Origin: Actinomycetes bacterium
Lineage (GTDB): Bacteria > Actinomycetota > Actinomycetes > Propionibacteriales > Nocardioidaceae
Reading direction: 5' to 3'
Length of the DNA: 64,000 nt
Assembly (NCBI GenBank): GCA_023460975.1
Contig: JAEWOG010000072.1
Coordinates: forward strand, 1-64,000
Positions within the stretch are counted from its first letter, which is position 1. Every line of letters begins with the position of its first letter. A model generated the notes under the pieces. It saw only the letters and a list, made by a program, of their open reading frames with translations, was not told the DNA's origin and searched no databases. The translations under genes and the position numbers were made by a program. Shown here one piece after another: positions 1 to 8,519 of the stretch.

Positions 1-15
1 GTTCGGGCCCTCAGC

Positions 16-3000
16 TCATCGGCGTGCGCACGTCACCTTCAGCACGATGCGACCGATGGTGGTGCCGCGGTTGCCGTCGTTGGCCACGTAGGCGATGCGC
101 ACGCGACCGCACTTCGACTTCGGCAGCTTGATGCGCAGCCCCTGGGTCACCCCTTGGCGCTTGATGCGCTTGAGGTGGGCGGGCTTGAGGCCGATCACGT
201 TGGTGATCCGCAGGGTGTCGCCGTCCACGTCGCTGTCGTTGCGCAACGGCCAGATCGTCTTGACCTTGCCCTGACGCAGCGTGAACGTGTCGCGCGCCGT
301 CACCGGCGCGTCGTTGACGCACCCGATGCGGAACGTGATCGAACCGGCGTAGACCTTGCCCTCGTCGTCCGCTGCCTCGTAGGCCAACACCTCGGTGCCG
401 CACCAGTGCGCGTTCGGCGTGTACCGGACCCGCCCGTTCGCCTCGAAGGCAAGCGTCCCGTTGCTGGGCTGCTGCACCGACGCCAACTGCAAGCCGCGTC
501 CGAAGGGCGCGGTGTCGTTGTCGAGGACGTTGACATCAGCGACGGAGTCCTCGACCGCAGTCACGTCGTCGGGGAGGATTCTGCCCGCGCACGAGATCTC
601 GAAGACCAACTCGGCCGTGGCCGATGCCCCGTCCTCGTCGAGCACGCGGTAGGTGATCGTGTCGGTGCCACACCTCGTGGGGGTGTAGCTGAACGACCCG
701 TCGCGGTTGAGCGCCAAGCGGCCCCGCTGGGGAGCCACCACCGGGGTGGTGTCCAGGACGATCGGGCCCTCGAGGTCGGCGTCGTTGGCGAGCAGACCCG
801 GCGCCGGCAACGTCAACGTCTGCCCCGGGGCAAGGTCGAACGCCTCGCCCTTCACCACCGGCACGTCGTTGATGCACGTGACGGTGATTTCGGCGGCCAG
901 GACGAGATCCTCACCCAGCACGTCGTTGGTGTAGGTGAACGCGTCCGTCCCGCAGTACCCCGCCGTGGGGACGTACGTGAACGAGCCGTCCGGGGCGAGA
1001 GCGAGGTCGCCGTGCCTCGGCCCCTCGACGAGCGTGACCTCGGTGGCGGCGGGATCGTCGTTGGCGAGCAGCCCGTCCGCGCCGTTGACCTCGAGCGTGC
1101 CGTTCTCGCCGACCGTGTACGAGTCAGGCTCGGACGCCGTGACCACGACGACGTGAGTCGCCGAGGAGGTCCCGTGGACGTTGGAGACCGTCAGCGTCAC
1201 CTCGTACGTGCCCGGTGCAGCGTAGGAGTGCCGCACCGTCTCACCGGGGTTCGTCACGAGCGGGGTGCCGTCGCCGAAGTCCCACGTCTCGGTGAGGTGG
1301 GCGCCGCTGCTGGCACTCGTGAACGTGACCTCGGCACCCGGCATGACGACGGAGCGGTCCGCCGTCAGACGCGCCACCGGGTTCTCGGCCGTCACGAAGT
1401 ACTCCCAGTCACTGCGCACGCTGTTGCCGAAGAAGTCGGTCGACTTCACGCGCCAGCGGTAGATCTGGCTGGGGAGCAGGTCATCGGGCAGCGTGAACGT
1501 GTTCCTCACCTGGCGCTCGTCATTGGCCACGCTCGGCGTCTCGAAGCGCAGCGCCTCGCCGGCGCGGCGGTCGCGCGTGCCGATGGCCTCGATCTCGTAG
1601 TCGTAGGTCTCGACCGTGCCACTGGCCTGGCTCCACGCCAGCTCCACGTCGCGGGGGCCGACCTCCTCGGAGCCCACCGGGCCCTCGGCGACGACCTCGC
1701 TCAGATCGGCCATGCCGCCCGAGCCTTCGTAGTTGTCCACGGCGTAGTTCATGACCCACAAGGTGTACGGCGAGTAGTCCGGGCCCGGGTCGACGTCGAC
1801 GGTCTTCTGGCACATGAAGGCGCGCCAGTCGTACTCCTCGGAGTCCAGCGCCGGGTTGGAGCTGGGGATGTTGCCGACGTACGCCTCGTAGCTGGTGCCC
1901 TGCGACAGGGTGGCGGAGTTCTCCGAGCCGAACGAGACGCCGCCGTTGACCTGGGCGACCACGATGCCGACCTGTTGCTTGACCGAGAAGTCGAGCGTGG
2001 TGTTCTCCAGGCGCGAGGCCGTCTCGGACTCCTGGATCTCGAAGACCGCGCCCTCCTGGTTGGCGGTGCCGGTCTTGACCTCGTGCGGCTCGCTGAAGAT
2101 CACGTCCGGGCCGGGCGGCAGCGACTTCTTGTTGCCGACGAACGGGTTGGAGTTGTTGAGCCAGTTGCTCTTCCACCGGGCGTTGCGCTGCGCGTCGGTG
2201 TCGCAGTACGAGCGGATCTGCGAGCCGTTGGCCATGTCCACCGACGGGATGTAGCTGCCGGGGTCACCCACCTTCTGGCGGTTCTGGACGCCACCGCGGT
2301 TGTGGCTGAGCATCGCGTCGATCGCGGCGCGCGTGGCCTTGCCCTCGCCGAACTGGTCGGGGTAGCGCGAGGCCAGGGAGGTGAGCGACGACGAGGAGGT
2401 GATGCCGCCCTTGGGCGTGACCACGTTCATCTCCGTGCCGACTCCCAGGCCGAGCGTGGAGGCCTCGATGAGAGCCGTGTACTGCTGGTTGCGCTGCACG
2501 TTGTAGATCACCACGTCGTCCGTGGTGAGCCCGCCGAATGCCTCTTCGTTGGAGATGTCCTTGGCGGTGGTGGAGGTGTTCTCCAGCTCGCGTTCGACGG
2601 TGGCCATGATCTCGGTCTCCCACATCTTGATGCCAAGGATGGGAGCGGATGCCTCGATGTTGATGCCGAACCCGGCGCCCAGGTGCGAGCCCAGCGTCTT
2701 GGAGACCGCCGTGCCGGTGCCGGTGGACTTGCCGAACTCCGGGTGGTCCTGCTCCTGACCGGCGCCCGCCACCGTCGGCGGAGCCGCCATCAGGCCGAGC
2801 GGAACGATGTTGCTGGCCGCATCCGAGATCGGCGTGGTGCGGCGCGCGGTGACCCTGTTGGTCAGGCGCGGCAGTTCAGTCACCTCGACATCGGGGGGCG
2901 ATGACTGGGACGAGGCGTACGAGTGGAGCGTGCTGTACCAGTACGCAGGCGTCGAGGTGTCCAGCGTGTTCTGGACGGCGATCTCGTCGGGCCGGGCGTT

Positions 3001-4692
3001 GGGCAGGTCGCCGCCAGCGCTGGCCTTCGTACGCTTGCCGGCGGTCTTGGTGATCTCCGAGCTCGACGTGAAGTAGACACCGTTCCTGCCGCTGACCACG
3101 GTGGTCAGGGCCGGGTAGGCAGCGTCCATGGCGACGAAGCCCTCCTTCAGGGGCTGGCCGTCCTTGTTGTTGGGCTCGCAGTCGGTCGCACCGGCAGCGG
3201 CGTACCCGCCCGGCATGCTGGCGCGGCGCGGCAGCACCAGGCAGGGCACCACCATGCGCACCTCGGGCTGGCCGAGGGAGGACTCACCCGGAACCGACAG
3301 GGTGCGCTCGGGATAGACGCGCTGGCGCCGCCCGTCGCGCCACAACTGACGGATCACCTGGGTCTTGACGGTCCCGGAGGTGGTGAGGACCGCGCAGCCG
3401 TAGAAGGTGGCCTGCATGGAGATCGACGGCGCACCTGCGGCGTTGGTGATCGTGCAGAACGGCGTCGAGGCCGAGTACGGGTTCTCGGAGCCGTCGCGAC
3501 CCGACGTGATCGGGGCGCACGGGTCATCGTCGAAGCAGCCGTACACGCCACTGTTGTTGCTCAGGGAGTCGTACAGGCTCACCAGGTAGAGGTCGGGGTT
3601 GACGTCGGCGACGTCCTCGATGATCGCCCCGCCCCCGTCGCTCTGGTTGGGGTCGACCGTGGCCGTGATCCGGCCCTCGTCGCCCGGCTGCATGAAGGAG
3701 CGCTCCGTGCCCAGGATCTTGCCGTCGAACTCCTGGGTGTTGGCCGAGAGCTTGTCGCCGTTCTGCTTGAAGTTGAAGACCCGCAGATCGGTCGACCGGT
3801 CGGGGTCGTTGGCGTCGTACCTGCCCTGCCAGTTGGCCGAGAGCACGCGGAACTTGAAGGCGTCGCCGTTCTCGCTCTTCTCCTCGCTCCGGTAGGGGCT
3901 GTCCCAGGTCGGGTTGGCGCCGTGGATGTCGAGGATCCGGATCCGGTGGTGGTCCTTGAGGGAGCCGTCCTCGTTGGTGCAGTCGTCGTTGGACCAACAC
4001 ATCGTGTTGACCTTGGCGATCGCGCCCGCGGCCGAGATCGTGTAGTGGTCCATGACGTCGTCGACGTCGGGGAAGTCGTTGACGCGGCGCGCCACCATGA
4101 GGTCGCCCGAAACGACGTTGAGGCCGCTGGAGGCCAGGATGTGGCCGCCCTTGGTGCCGGTCGCGTACGACGACCACTGGGCACTCAGGCCGTCGGCCAA
4201 TCCCTTCTTGACGATGAGGTAGTCCGTCGAGGCGCTACGCGTGGTGTCGAGGTAGACCACCATCGTCCGCAGCTCGAGGGGGCTCATCGAGAACAGTTGC
4301 ACCGTGGCCGACTGCATCCCCGCCAGATTGCCGGAGCCCTCGTAGCGGCCGGTGCTCACCCACTGCTCGGTGACCTCCTCGGGCGGCAGGGCGCCGTTGC
4401 TGGCGCTGCCGGTGGCCGAGTTGAAGCCGTAGCCCTGGGCGATGGTGCCCGACTGGGTCTGGCTGACCAGGGTCGCCCGGCCGTCGATCGTGACCAGGCG
4501 GTTCGAGTACGTCGGCTGGTTGAGCACCTGGGCCGGCGCGGAACCGGTGTCCGCGGCGACGGCTGGGGCGGCGGTGACGGGGACGAACGCGAGGCCACTG
4601 ACGGCAACGGTGAGCGTCGTGAGCGCGGTGACTGCGCGACGGCGCAGGGAGCCGCGTGGCCCCTTCGGACGCATCGCAACGGATCCGGACAA
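16..4692 (-). CDS. Very large secreted protein with PKD and cadherin-like (tandem-95 type) repeats
   Basis: About 1558 residues. I chose the TTG at 4692 because GAGGAGAAC lies just upstream; an in-frame ATG at 4674 is the alternative. The N-terminus has an Arg-rich stretch, a hydrophobic segment and an Ala-rich AAPAVAA cleavage region, a Sec-type signal peptide. The first ~1050 residues match no family I recognise; they include amphipathic Gly/Ser/Thr-rich stretches around residues 700-760 and 930-970. A PKD domain (WDFGDGTP, near residue 1130) follows, then four cadherin/VCBS-like repeats to the C-terminus, each with a CGTD/CGTE-type motif (CGRV in the last) and a second Cys about 30 residues on, suggesting one disulfide per repeat. 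There is no LPXTG signal or C-terminal membrane anchor, so it is probably released or held non-covalently. Function is unknown; an adhesin or exoprotein is an inference. Confidence 0.85.
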   Translation of the reverse strand: MSGSVAMRPKGPRGSLRRRAVTALTTLTVAVSGLAFVPVTAAPAVAADTGSAPAQVLNQPTYSNRLVTIDGRATLVSQTQSGTIAQGYGFNSATGSASNGALPPEEVTEQWVSTGRYEGSGNLAGMQSATVQLFSMSPLELRTMVVYLDTTRSASTDYLIVKKGLADGLSAQWSSYATGTKGGHILASSGLNVVSGDLMVARRVNDFPDVDDVMDHYTISAAGAIAKVNTMCWSNDDCTNEDGSLKDHHRIRILDIHGANPTWDSPYRSEEKSENGDAFKFRVLSANWQGRYDANDPDRSTDLRVFNFKQNGDKLSANTQEFDGKILGTERSFMQPGDEGRITATVDPNQSDGGGAIIEDVADVNPDLYLVSLYDSLSNNSGVYGCFDDDPCAPITSGRDGSENPYSASTPFCTITNAAGAPSISMQATFYGCAVLTTSGTVKTQVIRQLWRDGRRQRVYPERTLSVPGESSLGQPEVRMVVPCLVLPRRASMPGGYAAAGATDCEPNNKDGQPLKEGFVAMDAAYPALTTVVSGRNGVYFTSSSEITKTAGKRTKASAGGDLPNARPDEIAVQNTLDTSTPAYWYSTLHSYASSQSSPPDVEVTELPRLTNRVTARRTTPISDAASNIVPLGLMAAPPTVAGAGQEQDHPEFGKSTGTGTAVSKTLGSHLGAGFGINIEASAPILGIKMWETEIMATVERELENTSTTAKDISNEEAFGGLTTDDVVIYNVQRNQQYTALIEASTLGLGVGTEMNVVTPKGGITSSSSLTSLASRYPDQFGEGKATRAAIDAMLSHNRGGVQNRQKVGDPGSYIPSVDMANGSQIRSYCDTDAQRNARWKSNWLNNSNPFVGNKKSLPPGPDVIFSEPHEVKTGTANQEGAVFEIQESETASRLENTTLDFSVKQQVGIVVAQVNGGVSFGSENSATLSQGTSYEAYVGNIPSSNPALDSEEYDWRAFMCQKTVDVDPGPDYSPYTLWVMNYAVDNYEGSGGMADLSEVVAEGPVGSEEVGPRDVELAWSQASGTVETYDYEIEAIGTRDRRAGEALRFETPSVANDERQVRNTFTLPDDLLPSQIYRWRVKSTDFFGNSVRSDWEYFVTAENPVARLTADRSVVMPGAEVTFTSASSGAHLTETWDFGDGTPLVTNPGETVRHSYAAPGTYEVTLTVSNVHGTSSATHVVVVTASEPDSYTVGENGTLEVNGADGLLANDDPAATEVTLVEGPRHGDLALAPDGSFTYVPTAGYCGTDAFTYTNDVLGEDLVLAAEITVTCINDVPVVKGEAFDLAPGQTLTLPAPGLLANDADLEGPIVLDTTPVVAPQRGRLALNRDGSFSYTPTRCGTDTITYRVLDEDGASATAELVFEISCAGRILPDDVTAVEDSVADVNVLDNDTAPFGRGLQLASVQQPSNGTLAFEANGRVRYTPNAHWCGTEVLAYEAADDEGKVYAGSITFRIGCVNDAPVTARDTFTLRQGKVKTIWPLRNDSDVDGDTLRITNVIGLKPAHLKRIKRQGVTQGLRIKLPKSKCGRVRIAYVANDGNRGTTIGRIVLKVTCARR

Positions 4693-4831
4693 GGTGTTCT
4701 CCTCGAGATGGGTGACGATCAACGTCCATCTCTACGGGTCCCACGCCCCCCGCCGCTGGGTCTTGCGCAAACCTTGAGCCACGCACGGCGTGAACGCCCT
4801 CGGGCCCCTCCTCCGCCCTCAGCTCGGGCCC

Positions 4832-5314
4832 TCAGCCAGCCAGCGCCGCCTCGATGTCCGCGGCGATCTTGGCGGGCGCCGTCTTCGGCGCGTACCGGCC
4901 GATCACGGTGCCGTCGCGGCCGATGAGGAACTTGGTGAAGTTCCACTTGATGCCGCCGCCGAGCACGCCCGACTTCTCGCCCTTCATCCACGTCCACAGG
5001 GGGTGGGCGTCGGTGCCGTTGACGTCGACCTTGGAGAACATCGGGAAGTCGACACCGAACCGCAGGTCGCAGAACTCGGCGATCGCGGACTCGTCGCCCG
5101 GCTCCTGGGAGGCGAACTGGTTGCAGGGGAACCCCAGGACCGTGAACCCGCGCTCGGCGTAGGTGTCCTGGAGTCGCTGGAGCCCCTCGTACTGCGGGGT
5201 GAACCCGCACTTGGAGGCCGTGTTCACGACGAGGACGACGCGGCCCTCGTAGTCCGACAGGTCGACGGGGGCGCCGTCGATCCCGGTTGCGGTGAAGTCA
5301 CCGAGCGTGCTCAT
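4832..5314 (-). CDS. Glutathione peroxidase family thiol peroxidase
   Basis: 160 residues, the normal length of the Gpx family. The peroxidatic residue is Cys36 in NTASKCGFTPQY where animal enzymes have selenocysteine; Gln66 (FPCNQF) and a Trp near residue 135 (KWNFTKF) complete the usual active site, and Cys64 is a candidate resolving cysteine. Non-selenium bacterial members normally take electrons from thioredoxin rather than glutathione, which fits an actinobacterium. It reduces peroxides in the cytoplasm. Its ATG overlaps the stop of the upstream membrane-protein gene by four bases (ATGA), so the two are probably translationally coupled. Confidence 0.93.
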   Translation of the reverse strand: MSTLGDFTATGIDGAPVDLSDYEGRVVLVVNTASKCGFTPQYEGLQRLQDTYAERGFTVLGFPCNQFASQEPGDESAIAEFCDLRFGVDFPMFSKVDVNGTDAHPLWTWMKGEKSGVLGGGIKWNFTKFLIGRDGTVIGRYAPKTAPAKIAADIEAALAG

Positions 5315-5841
5315 GCCGTCTCCTTGTCCTCGGGCTGTGTTGCGCCCGGCGGGGTGTCCCAGTCAGCCAGGGTGGCCTCCAGTCTGCGTCGCGGCACCCA
5401 GACGAAGAGGACGGCCGCGATCAGCGCGAGGATCGCGAGGTCGAGCACGACGCCGACCCACCGCCACGGGTGGCTCACCTGCGCGCCCTCGACCTGGTGC
5501 AGATCCGGCTCGTCCACCAGCACCCTGACGCGGATGCTGGAGGTCAGGCGGGCCCGGTCCCACGCGACCTTGGACACGATGGCCTCGCGTCGGGAGTCGT
5601 CGATGTCGGCGGGGAGGCGGTAGACGATGCGGTGGACGGGCTCGGCGGAGGTCCCGTCGTTGCTGATCTCGCTCACCGTCGCCCGCACGAGCTCGCCGTC
5701 GTTGGCGATCCGGCGATCGGTGAGCAGGCTCGCGGCGAGCGGCCACGACACGACCAGGAGGGCGAGGACCAGGCCGGCCAGCATCAGCCGCGTGGCCGGG
5801 TCGCGCACCCCGTCAGCGACGTTGCGTTTCAGGCTTTCCAT
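5311..5841 (-). CDS. Membrane protein resembling DUF3592 proteins
   Basis: About 176 residues from the ATG at 5841; further in-frame starts at 5853 and 5871 would overlap the nitroreductase gene upstream. There is one hydrophobic segment near the N-terminus (LMLAGLVLALLVVSWPLAAS), an extracytoplasmic region of ~90 residues and a second membrane segment near residue 145 (VVLDLAILALIAAVLFVWV). This two-helix plan with a beta-rich middle domain resembles DUF3592 proteins, whose function is unknown. It sits between a nitroreductase and the peroxidase in what looks like one operon. Confidence 0.7.
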   Translation of the reverse strand: MESLKRNVADGVRDPATRLMLAGLVLALLVVSWPLAASLLTDRRIANDGELVRATVSEISNDGTSAEPVHRIVYRLPADIDDSRREAIVSKVAWDRARLTSSIRVRVLVDEPDLHQVEGAQVSHPWRWVGVVLDLAILALIAAVLFVWVPRRRLEATLADWDTPPGATQPEDKETA

Positions 5842-6440
5842 GGCTGACCCCATTCCTCGCCGAACGCCCACTGCGCCAAGTCGCGGCGCGTCCGCGGACG
5901 GTGGTCCCGCTCTGCGGTGCGCTCGTCGACCTCGTCGGGATCGCCGGGGACCCCCACTGCGATGCCCGACAGCACCTCGTGGGTGGCGGGCACGCCCATG
6001 GCCTGCGCGAACGCCGGCTTGTCGAACCCCGCGAACTGGTGCGCGTGCAACCCCATCGCCCGCGCCTGGAGCGTGACGTGCGCGGCGGCCTGCCCGGTGT
6101 CGTAGCGGGCGTACGGACTCGGCTCGTCCCCGTCAGGGGCCTGCACGACGTGCGCGGCACTCACCAGCACCACCGAGGCCCGAGGCACCCACCCGGAGTT
6201 GCCGCGGCTGAGCACCCCGACGAGGCGCTCGTGCGCAGCCGAGCCTCGCGGGCACACGATGAGGGACCACGGCTGGGAGTTGCCCGCGCTGGGCGCCCAC
6301 TGGGCTGCCCGCAGCAACGCCTCGATCTCAGCGGCCGACACCTCGTGGGTGGGGTCGAAGACGCTCGGGCTCCACCGGGAACGAAGGGGTTCGGCGAGTA
6401 CTTCTGCGCCCGCCTGCGGGGCGCGCACCTCACTGGACAC
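5829..6440 (-). CDS. Nitroreductase family FMN oxidoreductase
   Basis: About 203 residues from the GTG at 6440; an ATG at 6485 adds 15 unconserved residues. The N-terminal RSRWSPSVFDP and LLRAAQWAPSAGNSQPW segments are the FMN-binding hallmark of the nitroreductase fold, and a glycine-rich C-terminal segment (AVGVPGDPDEVDERT) fits the family. These homodimeric enzymes use NAD(P)H to reduce nitro groups, quinones or flavins; the substrate cannot be told from sequence. It is the first gene of a likely three-gene unit with the membrane protein and the peroxidase. Confidence 0.85.
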   Translation of the reverse strand: MSSEVRAPQAGAEVLAEPLRSRWSPSVFDPTHEVSAAEIEALLRAAQWAPSAGNSQPWSLIVCPRGSAAHERLVGVLSRGNSGWVPRASVVLVSAAHVVQAPDGDEPSPYARYDTGQAAAHVTLQARAMGLHAHQFAGFDKPAFAQAMGVPATHEVLSGIAVGVPGDPDEVDERTAERDHRPRTRRDLAQWAFGEEWGQPWKA

Positions 6441-6639
6441 CCCGCCAGTATCACCGGACCCCGCACGTTCCACAGCACATCCCACTCAACGGTCGCCGAG
6501 GGGACGGGAGTCACCCGCCAGCGGGGGCCGATGGTCCCGCGAGGACCCATGAGTGCCGCGGCGCGCAGGCGGCGGTCGTACGGTCGGAGCGCCCCTGCCC
6601 CCGGCCGCTCGAGCGCGAGCGCCTCCCCGAAGGATCAGC

Positions 6640-7983
6640 GTGTCCCGACCCGACGCCACAGCAGCAGCCGAGCGCACCTTGGCCGCCGACGAACTCTTCT
6701 TCTCCACCACCGACGCCCGCGGGGTGATCCGGCAGGGCAACTCGGTGTTCGCTCGCATCTCTGGCTACGACCTGGACGAGATGGTGGGCGCCCCCCACAA
6801 CATGGTCCGCCACCCCAGAATGCCCGCGGGTGTCTTCCGGCTGATGTGGGACACCCTCGGGCAGCGACGCCCGATGGCAGCGTACGTGTGCAACCAGGCC
6901 CGCGACGGCGCCACGTACTGGGTCTTCGCCGTGATCAGCCCGCTCCACGACGGCTTCGTGTCCGTCCGCATGGCGCCGCGCGGGGAGCACCTCGAGGTGG
7001 TGCGGAAGGTCTACGCCGAGGCGCTCGCCGTCGAGGAGCAGGCCACGAGCATGCGCGGCATCACGCGCCGCGAGGCGGCGGCGCTGGGCGCGGAGACCAT
7101 CGAGAGCGCCCTGCGCCGCAGCGGGTACGACTCGTACGCAGCCTTCATGCTCGAGGCGCTGCCCGCCGAGATCGCGGCGCGTACGAACCTGGTCACCACC
7201 ACGTACGCCCGCCCCGACGCGGTCGGTCAGATCGCGACGGTGCTGTCGAGCACCACGGCCGTCGACCGGGTCCTGGAGACCCTGGTGGCCAGGCTCAGCG
7301 GCTACGGGGAGCTGGGCACCGAACTCGCCTCGACGGCCGAGCACGTCGTCGAGATGGGGCACCGGCTGGAGGGATCCGTCGCGGCCGCGCAGGAGGCGTC
7401 ACTCGCCCCGGGCTCCAAGCCCGTGCTCGCCAACGTGGCACGCGTGATGGCCCAGCCCATGACCGACGCGTTGGAGTCGCTGGCCCAGATGCCGACCCAG
7501 TTCGCGCACCTGCGCGAGGACCTGGCCCACCTGCGGTTCCAGATCGGGCTGGCGCGCCTCTACAACGACATGGCCGCGGGGTTCGCCGCCGAGGTCCACG
7601 ACGGGCGCGCCCCGGCGGAGTCGCTGGGGGCCGTACCGCTGCTGTGCGACGCCGTGCAGGAGTGCGTCGAGGACATGGTGGTGCAGGTGCAGCGCGTCAA
7701 TGCCGACCTGCGCGAGGTCGCCACGGGCGTGGCGGCGGCCGCGACGCTGCTGGAGGACTTCCGCCGGTTCATCGGGCAGTGGCGGATGCTGGCCCAGCGG
7801 CACGCCCGCGTCGCCCTGGGGGCGCGGATGCAGGAGATCGACACCGAGATCTACGCCTCGTGGACGTGGACCGACCAGTTGCGCGACCTGGGCCACCAGG
7901 CCGGCGCCGCGATCGTCACCTTCGACGCCGCGCTGCTGCGCTCACACCTGGACGCCGTACGCCCGCAGCGGGCCTCTGCCTGA
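6640..7983 (+). CDS. Aer-type PAS domain protein without a methyl-accepting domain
   Basis: 447 residues from the GTG at 6640, chosen for AAGGA seven bases upstream; the open frame extends to 6553 without a better site. Residues ~10-115 form a PAS domain very like that of the aerotaxis receptor Aer, including GNSVFARISGYDLDEMVGAP and HNMVRHPRMP. Aer binds FAD through this domain to sense redox state. The remaining ~330 residues are almost entirely helical and Ala/Leu/Glu-rich, with no HAMP domain, no membrane segment and no recognisable chemoreceptor hairpin tip. No chemotaxis gene is nearby. A soluble redox or light sensor acting through helical contacts is an inference. Confidence 0.75.
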   Translation: MSRPDATAAAERTLAADELFFSTTDARGVIRQGNSVFARISGYDLDEMVGAPHNMVRHPRMPAGVFRLMWDTLGQRRPMAAYVCNQARDGATYWVFAVISPLHDGFVSVRMAPRGEHLEVVRKVYAEALAVEEQATSMRGITRREAAALGAETIESALRRSGYDSYAAFMLEALPAEIAARTNLVTTTYARPDAVGQIATVLSSTTAVDRVLETLVARLSGYGELGTELASTAEHVVEMGHRLEGSVAAAQEASLAPGSKPVLANVARVMAQPMTDALESLAQMPTQFAHLREDLAHLRFQIGLARLYNDMAAGFAAEVHDGRAPAESLGAVPLLCDAVQECVEDMVVQVQRVNADLREVATGVAAAATLLEDFRRFIGQWRMLAQRHARVALGARMQEIDTEIYASWTWTDQLRDLGHQAGAAIVTFDAALLRSHLDAVRPQRASA

Positions 7984-8030
7984 GCCCGCTCGACGCCTGA
8001 CCCCCCAAGGTCCGGGCCCGGCCCGGGTGC

Positions 8031-8462
8031 TCACTCGGGGTGTCGGTGGGTCTTCGGGCGCCCGGCCAGCAGGTCCGCGACGTTGGTCGCGAAGCGCGGG
8101 CAGTTGGCGATGTCGTGGGAGCGGCACTCCAGGGCGTGCAGCGTCATCGCGCGCGACGACTCGATCTCGGCGACGCGGCGGTCGAGGTCTACCAGGTGCT
8201 GTTCGAGGACCCGGTGCCGGTCGCGAGCCTCGGCGTCGAGCAGGATCCGGATCTGCTCCAGGCTCATCCCGGCGGCCTTGTTGCGCACGATGACCGCGAC
8301 GCGCACGAGGTCGGTCTCGCCGTAGCGACGGCGATCGGCCGAGTCCCGCGCTGGGCTCAGCAGCCCCTCGTCCTCCCAGTAGCGCAGCACGTGGGTGCCG
8401 AGGTCGAACATCCCCGCGATCTCGCCCACGCTCCACGTCGGAGGTCGCTCGCTTGACTTCAT
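8031..8462 (-). CDS. MerR family transcriptional regulator with two C-terminal cysteines
   Basis: 143 residues. The N-terminal winged helix (WSVGEIAGMFDLGTHVLRYW, residues 10-29, then EDEGLLSP) is a typical MerR DNA-binding domain, followed by a dimerisation coiled coil (residues ~75-110). Cys113 and Cys121 lie in LECRSHDIANCPRF and could bind a metal or form a disulfide, which would suit a thiol or redox sensor. The gene diverges from a thioredoxin-reductase-like flavoenzyme, with a perfect palindrome between them that includes this gene's start codon. Regulation of the flavoenzyme plus autoregulation is the simplest model. The effector is unknown. Confidence 0.9.
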   Translation of the reverse strand: MKSSERPPTWSVGEIAGMFDLGTHVLRYWEDEGLLSPARDSADRRRYGETDLVRVAVIVRNKAAGMSLEQIRILLDAEARDRHRVLEQHLVDLDRRVAEIESSRAMTLHALECRSHDIANCPRFATNVADLLAGRPKTHRHPE

Positions 8463-8477
8463 GGTGACATGAAGTCA
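8454..8477. promoter_or_regulatory. Perfect inverted repeat, probable MerR operator
   Basis: Arms TGACTTCAT (8454-8462) and ATGAAGTCA (8469-8477) are perfect complements around GGTGAC. A TTGACT -35-like hexamer begins at 8453, and the overlong-spacer promoter architecture of MerR targets would put the -10 at about 8478-8483 towards the flavoenzyme. The left arm contains the start codon of the merR gene itself, so binding would also block merR expression. Confidence 0.7.
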
Positions 8478-8519
8478 GATCGTGAGGTCCTACGCAACCC
8501 ACGACCACAGGAGTCACCC

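Noticed and set aside
154..4926. Long plus-strand open frames (for example 154-2904 and 2923-4926) opposite the giant secreted protein
   Set aside because: They are antisense shadows of a GC-rich coding strand: Arg/Gly/Val-rich low-complexity products, no ribosome-binding sites and no recognisable domains.
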